From contig JAWNGF010000001.1 in NCBI GenBank assembly GCA_037039685.1, forward strand, positions 7,254,001 to 7,318,000: a stretch of 64,000 bases of DNA, given 5' to 3'. The DNA is from Ceratobasidium sp. AG-K (taxonomy: Eukaryota > Basidiomycota > Agaricomycetes > Cantharellales > Ceratobasidiaceae). Below the pieces are notes generated by a model. It had not been told where the DNA came from. It saw only the letters and a list, made by a program, of their open reading frames with translations, and did not search any database. A program made the translations under genes and the position numbers. This document shows positions 36,740 to 47,763 of the stretch, piece after piece; the stretch's first letter is position 1, and each line of letters opens with the position of its first letter.

Positions 36740-39424
36740 ATGAATTCGACTCGTAGCCTGGGAATACTCGCTCGCCGAAGTGTCATAAAAAGTCATTCTG
36801 TTTCACTACACACCTCTGCTACGCTTCTACGGATTGGTGGCCGAACTACATCTCCTCGAACCCGGCAAGCCGGCAAACCTAAGCCTGGGGAGCCACCTAT
36901 CAAACGCGCACCTCCTTTGGCGAAGCCAGTCGAGAAACCATCGCTCGCCCGAGTACATGCTGCTCTTCTTCGTGATGTTGATTGGTGGTCTAGTCGATCA
37001 GCATTTACCAATGTCACCATACTCGGCATCCCCAGATTGCTAGCTCGGGACTGGTTGGAGTTGTTTCCGTCGGTTGTGCGCGAAGAACTCAATACACTCA
37101 ACTTAGAACGACTTGCTACCAGCTCCCATCCGGAATGGGACCTCGATGCGATCGCCAACGACATACAAGACGATCGCCACTTTGGCATCTCTCGGGCGTT
37201 TATGCTTCGATTCCTCAACTTTGCAATCTCTCAGCTTACCTCGATGAATTCATCTTCCCATTCGGAGCTTCTTAGGTCTCTACATGCAATCAAAGATGCA
37301 ACGGACCTACGGCACATGACAGAATGGTATCCTCTTGCCCGGTCAATGCGACGGAAAATTATTATGCATGTGGGTCCTACAAACTCCGGCAAAACCTACA
37401 ACGCACTGCAAGCGCTGGCTAGCGCCCCTTCTGGTGTTTATGCCGGGCCGCTGAGGCTGCTTGCTCATGAGGTATGGCAGCGAATCAACAAAGGTTCGAT
37501 TGCACCGAAGCAGCAGGATGTCGAAATTCGCACAGAAGGAATTGTGGATCTGGATGACGCAACCCCAGTATCAGTTACCACAGAGCGCGGCGATTCTTCC
37601 TCCCCCTCTACTCCTACTCAAACGCCTCCGCAAGTACAAGTGACAGGATACGCGGGCAGAGCGTGCAATCTCTTGACGGGTGAAGAGCAACGTGTGGTTT
37701 CACCCAACGCAACCGCCGTATCCTGTACCGTCGAAATGATTCCGAAACATCTAATTTGGGACGTTGGAGTCATCGACGAAATCCAAATGCTAGCGGATCC
37801 TCACCGTGGTGGAGCGTGGACCAGCGCAGTACTCGGACTTGCAGCGCGAGAGCTCCATCTATGCGGAGAAGACACAGTTGTTGATCTCGTTCGAGCGCTT
37901 TGCGCTACGACGGGGGACGAACTAATCGTGAACCGTTACGAACGATTAACTCCACTCGAGGTTGCACAGAATTCCCTTTTGGGGAGGTTAAAGAATGTGG
38001 AACGAGGCGATTGCGTGGTAACGTTTAGTCGAAATGAAATCTTCCTTACCAAGCGCAAAATTGAAGATGCAACGGGACTTCGATGCGCGGTCGTGTACGG
38101 CCGGCTGCCACCCGAAGTCAGGAGCGAACAAGCACAACTGTTCAACGACGAGGAGAGTGGATATGACGTGATTGTTGCAAGCGATTCCGTAGGGATGGGT
38201 TTGAATTTGTGAGTCAGTATGGACGCTTAGCTTCGTATATTCTGACAGGCTCGAGTAGGAAAATCAAACGAGTCGTATTTCTGCGCACCGATAAATGGAA
38301 TGGAAAAGAAGACGTCCCCCTTCCTATTCCTCTCATCAAGCAGATTGCAGGCCGAGCCGGACGTTTCGGATTGCTCAAGTCCAAGGGCAAGTTCACAGGC
38401 GATGACTCCAAACCCAAGTCTGTAGCAGAAATTGTAGCGTCTCAGCCGCCAGGAGTGGTCACCGCCCTCCGAAACGACTCTCTCAATCGCGTCAGGACGG
38501 CCCTGAGCTTACCGAATCCGAAAGTTCAGCATGCCAGAGTCGACATTGCGAATCCAAACACCGAAGTGAGTAATGGCTTATTTATCTATTCTAATATTAA
38601 CATCCCTACAGATCTTGTCCCAAGCGCTTCCTCCGGAAACCAACGTTTCAGACCTACTCGAAACCATGCGCCTCCTTGCCCGCCTCCCAGAGCACACAAA
38701 GCTTGGCCAGCCCAACATTGAACTCCGCAACAATCTGCCCTCGGCTTCTAGTGCCAAATCCCTAAACTTTGACTCTCAGCGACCAGACGACATTAGCTTG
38801 GACGTGGACCTCATCACTCGGCACTTGCCTTTAAGCGAGCGACTAGTGTTTGCCAGCGCCCCCGTTAGATGGAGAGATGCGACGGCGCGTCAGGCAGCCA
38901 TGTCGTTTATCCGAGCATACGAGAGGAAGATGCACGTCAGTATCCGAGGAGAACTCAAGGAGCTTGGAATGATCGAGGCGCTTGATGATATTCGGAAACA
39001 AATGTCGAGCCGGACCCAAAAGAAATCCCGCAAGCACGGCAAAGCCGATGACGGCTCCGAGGAACCCGAAAAGAAGCTGCAAATAAAACTACAAATGCTC
39101 GAATCCCTGCATTCGACTCTGGTGCTTTACATGTGGTTGTCATACCGCCTCCCACTTGGGTTCTACCAGGCCTCTGAGGCACAGGGGATGAAAAACGAGA
39201 CGGAGAGGGGGATCGAGTGGTGCCTAGAGCAGATTCGATCGATGAAGCAGAAACGCACCGCGACCAACTGGGAAGAACTGGAAGAGGAAGAGGAAGAAGA
39301 AAAGCCCAAGGATCAACGGATCCAGTACCTCAACCGAGATGCGCTCGAAAAGTGGCGACGAGAGGGAATGAGCCCGGCCGTGTGGGACGACCTGCTCGAA
39401 AAGGCGAGGCGCGCGACCAGCTGA
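36740..39424 (+). CDS. suv3: Mitochondrial RNA helicase SUV3
   Basis: ATP-dependent helicase of the mitochondrial RNA degradosome. Three exons fit exactly: 36740-38208, 38259-38565 and 38612-39424. The N-terminus (MNSTRSLGILARRSVIKSHS) is Arg/Ser-rich without acidic residues, as expected for mitochondrial targeting. Helicase motifs: I MHVGPTNSGKT, Ia VYAGPLRLLAHEV, II IDEIQM (DEIQ in place of DEAD), YGRLPPEVRSEQ, VASDSVGMGLNL and VI QIAGRAGRFG. A Ser/Thr/Pro-rich insert (about residues 275-300) interrupts the stretch before CNLLTGEEQ. The C-terminal Suv3 domain (LDVDLITRHLPLSERLVF) is followed by an acidic run and a YLNRDALEKWRREGMSP tail. No lesions. Confidence 0.95.
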
Positions 39425-39642
39425 TTGATCGAATTCTGTTATGAAGGGAAGTCTAGAGTTTGTACGGTATTCGTTTGTATCGTCGTTTCGTCTCAACCAC
39501 ACCTCAGTAGTAATTTATACCGCATATTGCATCTCGCTTTTCGTGTTTGAAGATGTGGAATTGACCGAATCGCTGATACATCTCAAAAAGGCATGACCCA
39601 AGCCAGACGTGCATGCAGCAACGAAAACTCTCCATATCTCCC

Positions 39643-41845
39643 CTAGGCAGCACCCGTGCCCTCGAGCGCCGCCAGCTCCTTGCGGATATCATTTTCCGCG
39701 TCGATTTTTTGCACCTGAGTTACCTCGAGCTTGTCCCCGCGAGCGAGTTTCTGCTTGAGCTCTGAGTGAAATTCATCGCGTTAATACGACAGCCTAAATA
39801 TTTAAGTATTGGCACTAACCATCAATGGCCTTGAGCTTCTTGTTCAGGTTCCGGATCTTCTTGACAGTTGGATCAACCTCGGCAGGCGCAGGCGCAGGCT
39901 CGGGTTCAGGTGCAGGAGGGGGCACCGGCTCTTCGACAGGCGTCTCGGTCCCACCCGCCTTGTCCTTTTTACCCTTCTTCCCTTTACCCTGACCAGGTTT
40001 AGGAGAGGGAGAGGGGGCAGGTGGGGGTGCGCCGGGGACATGCCTCCGCCCGCCGGGTGCGTGTCCGCCGTTGGGACGGTACGGCTGTCCGTTGGGACCC
40101 ATGCGAGGTGGAGTGGACGTGCCGTTGGACGAGATGTAGGCCGCCCCGCCCTCGTCTTCACGCTTGTAAATGCTTGGCGTGGCAAGCCCGCGAGCACCGG
40201 GCGGGCGGTATGCGCCTGCAGGCTTAGTAGCTGCTAACGAGGTGAGTATATGCTCAGGATGGAATGATATTGATGCTTACCAGTAGCCTTGGCAGGCGCA
40301 AGTAGAGCCACGCTCTCGGTTGGAGCAGGCGCAGGTGGCAGCGTCTGGGCAAAGGGAGCTGCCGTCCCTGGGGGTGCAGGTCTCCAGGACACCTAATTCA
40401 AGGGATTAGTGGATGAAAATCCTCGCCTCGTGCCGATGCTGACCTGGTAGAGCTCTTCCTCGAGCTGCACATGGATGAGTGGGCCCGTGCAGTGCCATAT
40501 CTTGACACCATTGTCGACCCGCAACCTCGGAGACAAGGTCGCGGTCAACAAGAATCGCCCGCACGGGCTCCACTCGCACCAAGTTGTGTTCGGCGCATCA
40601 ATCGTCGTGACCTTGGACAACGAGCGCCGATCGTAGACGTCGATCTTGCCTGCGAGATTTCCGAACCCGGCAAGCGCAACTAAACGGGATTGTGGGTTGT
40701 ACGAAATAAAATTGATGGGATGCGAGCCAAAATCATGCACGACTCGCACGCGCTGATCAAACAACACGGCCTTGGCCGGCATGTCTAAACAAATATTAGC
40801 GAGCAGCATTTGTGTAAAACGAGCAACTCACATCCGTAGATCACTCCGAATTCCTTTGAATTGGGGCTCCATGCGTAATCATGGATCGGTCCCTCCTTGT
40901 CTGTACATCAATTAGCCCAAAGTACAACCACTCCAGCATCCACTCACCAAGCGTCACACGGCAATCGAAATCTCCCTTGACGCTGAGGAAGTACAAGTTG
41001 GTCTCTCCGTAGTAACTCTTGTTTGACTTGTCGACATCGGTCTGCGTAAACAGCAGCACATGCGTCCCCGCAGGATTCCACTTGAATACCGCCTTGTCCG
41101 CCTTGTAAAACGTCTTTTGGCTGGTCGGCGCCCCACCGAGCGCAGCCAGGCTGTAGATCTGCACTGTCGCAGGCGCGCCCTTTTTTTCGCCAATAAACAC
41201 CGCAACCGCTGGGGTTTGCCCCGCCGGGCTCACAGATACACTCGTGATCCCTTCCACCTTGAGTTTGTCCACCACGCCCTTGTCCCATTCTGCCGGCGCA
41301 AATACTTGGATTTCAGGCCCCACCACGCGAATGGCGGCCGACTCGTTGGCGGTAAACTGGGCTGCCCAGCCCTCTTGTGATTTTTGCGAAAACGACACTA
41401 ACTCGGTTCCGTCTGCAACACTCCAAATGCGTAGGTTCTTGTGCTGTACTCCCTCTTCAAGCTTCTGAGGCCGTTCCCATGTTTGGAGGAAGGTCGATTT
41501 GGGGGAGAATTCAAGCTCAACGATGTTGGGGATCTCGAGCGTTTGGACGACCTGGGATGTGCTGACATCGACGATAGACACGGTAGTGGGCAGAATATAG
41601 GCAAAAAAGCGGCCGTCTGGGCTGTATTTGTACGCGCGGCAGTTGACCGAGGGCCTGCAAGAAGTTAGGGATAAATGACGTGCATGACGAGCTCGCTCAC
41701 TTTTCAAATGCTTCGACTGGGTTGAAGTCGGGCAGTCCTCCTACAAGCCCCAATTGCTTTTGGGAACGAACTAGAGGCCCATTAGCTAAACGTTTTACGA
41801 TATAAAGCATTGCTCACAAGCATATTGTTGAGTGTCCGTCGACAT
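39643..41845 (-). CDS. eIF2A: Eukaryotic translation initiation factor 2A
   Basis: WD-repeat protein that can deliver initiator tRNA to the 40S subunit without eIF2. The start at 41845 (MSTDTQQYA) is joined to SQKQLGLVGGLPDFNPVEAFE, then YKYSPDGRFFAYI. The eIF2A beta-propeller is recognised from LRIWSVADGTELVSF, WNPAGTHVLLFTQTDVD, SYYGETNLYFL, KEGPIHDYAWSPNSKEF and FGNLAGKIDVYDRR with WCEWSPCGRFLLTAT. The tail is Pro/Ala/Lys-rich and ends in a helix (VKKIRNLNKKLKAID ... ELKQKLARGDKLE), with the stop at 39645-39643. About eight exons, all in frame. Confidence 0.95.
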
Positions 41846-42211
41846 TTCGATGCGGGTGCGGTGGAGCTATGGGCTAGGGCGTCTTTCTCGTGGGCGGGGC
41901 TTGAGAAGCAAATAAATGCTTCACAGCTACTCGAATAATGGTCAGAAGGCATCTACTGGTCACAGGGTTATGACTTGCACAAACTGCGGTGGGTGTCCTG
42001 GTAGCGGCCAAGTGTAGGAACGGACCCCACGAAAACTTGACACATGGCCAACACGAAGTAAACCTGTCCAAATACATTTGCCTAATTTAGTCGACTCCCT
42101 GCCCGTGATTTTTGCTCGACAAAAGTTTTTTGTGCAAGGTTCATTGATCAATTATACAAATGAAAACATCTAGATCCTACTGTACAAAGTCCACAGCCCA
42201 TGTGTTTTTTC
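41846..42211 (+). other. Intergenic, no gene seen
   Basis: About 365 bp between the eIF2A start and the PRPP synthetase stop, both on the minus strand. Probably the eIF2A promoter. No other feature recognised. Confidence 0.45.
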
Positions 42212-43522
42212 TCAAACGGTCAAGTCCTCAAACAATAGGCTAATGCTTTCCCCATTGTGGGTACGGCGAATGCTCTCAGCAAGCACAGGACTGACATCCA
42301 AAACCTGCAGTTTGCCTTCACAAATCGCAACATTGGCGGTTTGTGGGATAGTATTGGTCACTACCAAACGTTCGATCGGCAGAGCTGCCAGTTGTTTCAA
42401 GTTAGCCTCGGCAAAAAGACCTATAAAAGGTGATTAGCGGGCCGGGCCGATGGGTATTAAGCGAAAAGCGTACCATGAGAGACAATAACATAAATGGCTT
42501 TTGCGCCATTTTCTTTCAATAGACGGGCAGCGAGGCAGACCGTCCGGCCGGTGTCGATCATGTCATCGACAAGGATAGCAACCTGTCATTCCGGAATTAA
42601 GATGACGCGGCGATCCGAAAATAAAAGTATCTACCTTGTCCTTGACGTCTCCAACCAGGAGCTCCATGCGTTCAGAGCCGTCTTGGACATGACCATTTGT
42701 AGAGGCGCTCACGACTCCATCGATAGCACCGTTAACGGACCCATTGACAAATCCGTTAATCCCGCTGACTCCATCATGGTGACCGTTCACGCCATTCGCA
42801 GAGGATTCGCTGTTGGTCGTGCGCTGACGATGAATCAAAGCAAATTCTGTTCCTAATCGGTCCGCAATCGCAGAGGCGCTAACAAATGACATCAACACTG
42901 CGGCCCTGAGGTACCAGTGACCATACATACCGCTTGGCCCCACCCGCGTCGGGGCTAACCACGATCGACTCTTGCCACCCCCGAACCTCCATCTTGATAT
43001 AGCGAACCATGCTGGGCTCGGAATACAAGTTGTCCACAGGCAAATCGAAAAATCCCTGAATTTGGCTGGCATGCAGATCCATGGTGATCAAGTGGTCCGC
43101 TCCAGCTGTCGCAAGCATATTCGCAACGAGCTTGGCGGTAATGGGAGCGCGGGACTTGTCTTTTTGGGCCTGGCGCGCATACGGGTAGCAAGGGATGACG
43201 GCAGTGATACGACGAGCCGAGGCGGTCTTGCATGCGGAAATAAGAATTAGGAGCTCCATAAGGTTGTCGTTGACGTCGAAGCAGCCCGACTGCAGGATGA
43301 AGACGTCTTCGTCGCGAATCGATTCCGTGATCTTGACGTCAATCTCGCCGTTGGAGAAGTTTTTGACCACTGATTGGACGAGAGGGATGTTGAGCCTGGT
43401 AGTACATTGAGCTGGGTGAAACGTATTGTGCCTCGGACAACTTACCGCTCAGAGACAGCCTGGGCCAGCTCAGGATGGCTGTTGCCGGTCAACAACTTGA
43501 TCGAGTTGCCTCCGTAATGCAT
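42212..43522 (-). CDS. prs1: Ribose-phosphate pyrophosphokinase with low-complexity insert
   Basis: Makes PRPP from ribose 5-phosphate and ATP for nucleotide, His and Trp synthesis. The start at 43522 reads [21 protein letters not shown]. Conserved blocks: [66 protein letters not shown], and the PRPP-binding loop [14 protein letters not shown]. Between the RQR segment and LLVGDVKDK there is a Gly/Asn/Val-rich insert of roughly 45 residues (repeating NG-V/F-NG units), at the same place as the non-homologous region of yeast Prs1. About five exons, in frame, with the stop at 42214-42212. Which Prs paralogue this is cannot be settled from one sequence; the symbol rests on the insert. Confidence 0.93.
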
Positions 43523-43930
43523 ATTGGCGTGTAAGGAGTGGGTAGAATAGCAAATCGAGAGAGGTCGTGGTGGTGCTTGTCATGGAGGAGAGAAAAAGGT
43601 CAGAAGTTTGTTAACCCCGCTTTTCACCGATGGATTAGGTAATCAGGAGAACAAAAAGCAAGGCAAGACCACCGGTACCGGGAGCATCCGATGTTCTTAA
43701 AATGTATTGTAGAGTGACTAGTATAGTTGGTATGTACTAAATGTAATGCGACACAACTATTCTCCTTCAAACACGTTTGTATAAGAAAGAAATTAACCAA
43801 TCAGAGAGCGTTGATTGTCCGTGACGACTAGCGCATATATACGTACATTAACTCGTACAAGCGAGATCCCGAATAATATTCATACATACAATGATCCAAA
43901 TGTGAACTCGATGCCTCTATAACTTACTCG
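43523..43930 (+). other. Intergenic, no gene seen
   Basis: About 400 bp between the PRPP synthetase start and the GPCR stop, both on the minus strand. AT-rich, no supported feature. Presumed promoter of the PRPP synthetase gene. Confidence 0.45.
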
Positions 43931-45828
43931 TCACCTTCCGGCGAACCTCACACCAACGGAAACCGTCTCTTCTATCCCGTCTGAGCGACGTTTACTCGTA
44001 CTAGATTTGACCGATCGGTCTTCTCCTCCATCCGCTGTATCCTTCTCGCTGATCGCATCGAGGTCATCAATGCGGGTCTTTGTAGTCAAATCGTGCAAAT
44101 GAATCGTTTGAGTGCCCCGAGAGTCTTCGAGGACAGTCACTTGATGAGTGGTCACATGAATACGCGGTCGAACCGCCGCGACCTTCTGGATAAATGAATG
44201 CCGGGTCGCAATGAAAAGAAGGACGTTGGTTAAACCTGTAAATATTTGAACGTGTTAGTCTGGCTCCCGAGCCGCTTCCATTTATGACGAACCAGAACTC
44301 GAGAAAGTTATCTAAAGGAAGTACCGCCGGTTAGTCTTTTCAGCCCGCATCAGTGTTATCTATTTCACTTACCCCAGCGAAGACATAGAGCCAGAAAGGA
44401 GGGCTCCATCCGGCCATGACACCTAACCGACAGATAGCAACAGGAACAGTAACTACGGAATATACTAAACAAAAACAAGCGCGGAATAAGTTCAGCTTCG
44501 CATACATAATAATAGCACCCCCACTCACCGAGAGGATAGAGCATCAGCCGTCTTGCGACGGTCTTCAGGTGCTTCCCCACCCCTCCGTTGAGCTCGGAAG
44601 AACTGGGCTGGCGCGTCGTGTTGGACCCGGACTCTCCGGAAACGTGGGATGATGATGGGTGCGTTTCACGCATAGCCGTAGAGGAAATACAACCCATACC
44701 CCACCCTTTTTCCGTCGACTTCCAAACGAGCTTGCCATCCTCAAGTGCAATTCTTCCGGAAAACCGGAGATAAACCAAACCTGTTCAACACAACGTGAGA
44801 TGAAATTATGTACGCTTGCTCGGGGCGTGGCTGTGACTTACCGTACATCACGCTGGAGCTAACAAGGGAAGTAAAGATCCACAGCTACATTTGATGGGAA
44901 AGGGGTGAGAATGAATTGCGGGCTTGAGGTGATTCTTTTTTACTCACGTAGAGGTACAGGAAGCGCTCAAGCTGGTATCCATCCCCTAACCAACACCAAG
45001 CACCCGAAAGCCCATAAAAGTATCCATGGGTTTCAACGTCCTGGATAACATATGGTCCGATTATTGGGAGTACGAGAATAATAGTCCAGCCGATAGCAAA
45101 GATGCTTCGAGTAAGCCATAGAGGAGGTTTCTTGACCAAGAACAGGAGACTGAAAATCCAAATGGAGCAATGGTTAGCATAAAGTCCTCAGTTCACACTC
45201 TATCGCCACTCACCAGAATGTGTAGCCGGCAATTGCAAGTGACCTACAGGAACAAATTGCCGTCAAAAACTTGGCATGTCAGTATTGACAGAATTGCATA
45301 CCAGATAGCGGCACCCGAATCACCCACTTGCGACACACCCCCTGCCAGATTGCGTTAGCATAGGCATACCCTAAAACGTACAATTTGAATATCTCACCTT
45401 GTGCCGTGCACGCCACCGAGTGGTGCATGCTGCCCTCAGCTGCCCATCTAAAGTTGATGGCAAACGCCGCGCCTTGTAGCATATCACACAGCAACAAGCA
45501 AATAAAAAACGCTCCCAAAGCACTGCGTGTAAATGAACGGATCCCTCGTACAAGAGGGAGTTCTTCATTCCTACTGAAAACGCTGTACCACTTGAGAAAG
45601 TTTAGCGTGATACGAGTGTATGCGGGCCAATCAGGCGTACCGTGATGTATGAGAGTAAAACGAACGTAGATATCGCAGAGCTTAGCCCAGCCGCTCCGAT
45701 TAGCTGTACAGGAAATGAGCGACAGTAGTTTGGAAAGCATGGTTCAAACGTACTGCAAGTCCGACTCTATGTCCCTTTGCCGAGTAATCCCGCGTATATG
45801 AAGATTCTCGACCGTCATAGAATGCCAT
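43931..45828 (-). CDS. Seven-TM receptor, cAMP-receptor-like (fungal GPCR)
   Basis: Predicted plasma-membrane G-protein-coupled receptor. The start at 45828 (MAFYDGRESS) leads by an intron into TM1 (LIGAAGLSSAISTFVLLSYIT). TM2 is LGAFFICLLLCDMLQGAAFA, then GSMHHSVACTAQG with the loop Cys. TM3 runs VSQVGDSGAAIWSLAIAGYTFW, TM4 IFAIGWTIILVLPIIGPYVI, then GAWCWLGDGYQLERFLYLY (second loop Cys) into TM5. A Ser/Thr-rich third intracellular loop (SSSHVSGESG) precedes TM6 (LYPLVYSVVTVPVAICR) and TM7 near NVLLFIATRH. The cytosolic tail is charged. CTAQG and WCWLGD-type loops fit the Dictyostelium cAR-like fungal class. About nine exons. Ligand unknown. Confidence 0.82.
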
Positions 45829-46517
45829 CCCGAAATATTGAAGTCGCGTCCCAGCTAATAAGTGAGGACGAGTACGGGGAAGCAACCGGGGATGTACGCA
45901 CATTCTCGCTCGTCCTATATATATCATTAGTGGGGATCCCGGTTCATTTGATAGGGTACAATCAAGGAAGTTTTCCGGACAGGGACCCGCGTCGCGTGGA
46001 GTGCGTCTAAGGAATCCAATGGTATCCTGCGCCACGTCGAGAAGCCCGGGGTAACGAAGTCGGAGGCATCGCTCCCGGCATGAGCGGTTGTCGTAAGTGA
46101 GTTTCAAATGAATCGGCTGCGACGTTTTGGTTTTCAGATCTAGGAATCACCTGGTCAAGTTCCAGCTCAAAAAAGGAATGGATTTTTGTACATCTTCCTT
46201 AGGTGCCTTGTGGCTTTTCAGCGAGGCGCCTGAGCATTGAGGCCGAGCCATCGCACGTCAGTTCCTGCCGGGCCGTTGCACATGTCTGACAGCTCGGCGA
46301 TTTGGGATAATTGACCGCTTTCGGAGTCGCCCGGATGGTACATTTGTCGTTGAGGGGACATCGGAAGGACAAACGTCAGGAAACAGGAAACCCAGGGTAA
46401 ATCGAGGAGGATTTAGCAAGCTCAAGCATTTTGAGATACAATATTAAATTATTCATTCCAAAGCATGTGTATAGGCGAAATGAGTAAGGCACCGATCGCG
46501 TGTTCCATGCGCTCCCT
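45829..46517 (+). other. Intergenic with a TATA-like run
   Basis: About 690 bp upstream of the GPCR and downstream of the orphan gene at 46518. It includes a TATATATAT run at 45916-45924, about 90 bp upstream of the receptor start. No gene recognised; an open frame at 45829-46107 merely extends the receptor frame upstream and has no family features. Confidence 0.45.
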
Positions 46518-47344
46518 CTACGAGCACAGCGACATCGTGAAAACATTTGGCGCTTTGAAACCAAGTCGAGTCACCGCGTAGTCGTCATCAAGTTCGAGAC
46601 CGTCAAAGAACCTTGAAATAGCATTAGTTATAAAGGCTGTGGAATATGACATCAAGACCTACACTTTATCCCGCAGCCAGTCTGACCAAAGACGTAGAGG
46701 GTCAGTGCTAGTATAATGGAAATTGGTAGGCTGAGTACACACCGGTACGGCGGAACTTCTGTTGCTGCGTTTGCGGCGAGTAATACAGGCTCCAACTGTT
46801 GAAGTTCTGGGCATTCTGGGCGGCCCGTTTGACCTGTTCTTGCCACCTGGGAGGTAGTGTGGCAAATTCCGCATCGGTAATATAAATCTCGGAATATCTG
46901 ATTGCAGGGTCAGGTCCCTGCAACGCTAGTGTCTTATGAAAACTCACTGAGTCCAGAGGGCCGCACAAACATCGCCCAAAGTTACGCCGGACTGCTCGTT
47001 GGTAACCATTGTAACCCAAGGCGAATGTTTTGTGATGATGATCAGCTGTGATACTCGTGGAATTGTGGCACTGACAGACGACAGTTAGAATAGGGAACAG
47101 GGTTAATGAGTCCGTCTTACGGTTCGTGTTTCTGAGTAAATTCCAAATCTTCATCACGCTTGGCTTCGTTAAAGCCACCCGTTTGGCCAGTCGAGAGATT
47201 GAATACGAGATGGAACGATCCCAATGAATGGGTCAAGATGGGGTGCAACTGAAGTGGCGATCCAAGAAGGTACAAGTCGGTCGAGGACAAAACAGGGCCA
47301 TCTGCAAGGAATTGTGATTTAAATTCTTCGTAGTTGTCATGCAT
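46518..47344 (-). CDS. Orphan protein, unknown function
   Basis: Not recognised. A spliced frame can be traced: MHDNYEEFKSQFLADGPV, then LSTGQTGGFNEAKRDEDLEF, an intron near 47070-47120, CHNSTSITADHHHKTFALGYNGYQRAVRRNFGRC, EIYITDAEFATLPPRWQEQVKRA, two short introns, and TDPLRLWSDWLRDKVFFDGLELDDDYAVTRL ending in MSLCS. Roughly 210-220 residues, soluble, no signal peptide or membrane helix. No catalytic motif seen. Intron structure with kept frame supports a real gene. The exon coding SVSFHKTLALQ could be intron or exon. Confidence 0.6.
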
Positions 47345-47515
47345 GTCCAGCCGCTAGAACGCACAGTGAGGACCAGCAGCCCATTTCCCAATGACGTCTC
47401 CCATGATGAGTAGAAAGTAGTATAGGCTGAGAATAAAGCTTTAGAAGACTCAGCAATAACCCTAATCGAAAGCGGCTCGTTTGGGGGAGACTTGCAAACC
47501 CGTAGCCGGCTCGGT

Positions 47516-47523
47516 TATATAAG
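47516..47523 (+). promoter_or_regulatory. TATA box between the orphan and site-2 protease genes
   Basis: TATATAAG, a strong consensus, on the plus strand 241 bp upstream of the site-2 protease ATG. On the other strand it would read CTTATATA, 170 bp from the orphan start. It most likely belongs to the plus-strand gene with a long leader. Confidence 0.4.
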
Positions 47524-47763
47524 GGCGCTCTACTAGCCTCGAGGCAAAAGATCCGAATCAGATCGCTGAACTTCTAGACGCAAGCTCTCCTTTTGTCGTC
47601 ACCGAGTCAAATCTGAGCTGGTGCGTAATGTGCTTTGGGTTGAGGGGAAGTGGTTTGTAAATTCGGACATAAGCCAGAAAAAAGTTAGCCACAGAAGTGA
47701 GGAGAGAGATAATTGGAAATAAAAGTTAGACTTTGCGGCGCTCACCACCATCCATGACCAAGA

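Noticed and set aside
45829..46107. Upstream in-frame extension of the GPCR with an earlier Met
   Set aside because: The extension shows no conserved sequence; the inner MAFYDGRESS start fits the usual short receptor N-terminus, and a TATA-like run lies within the extension.
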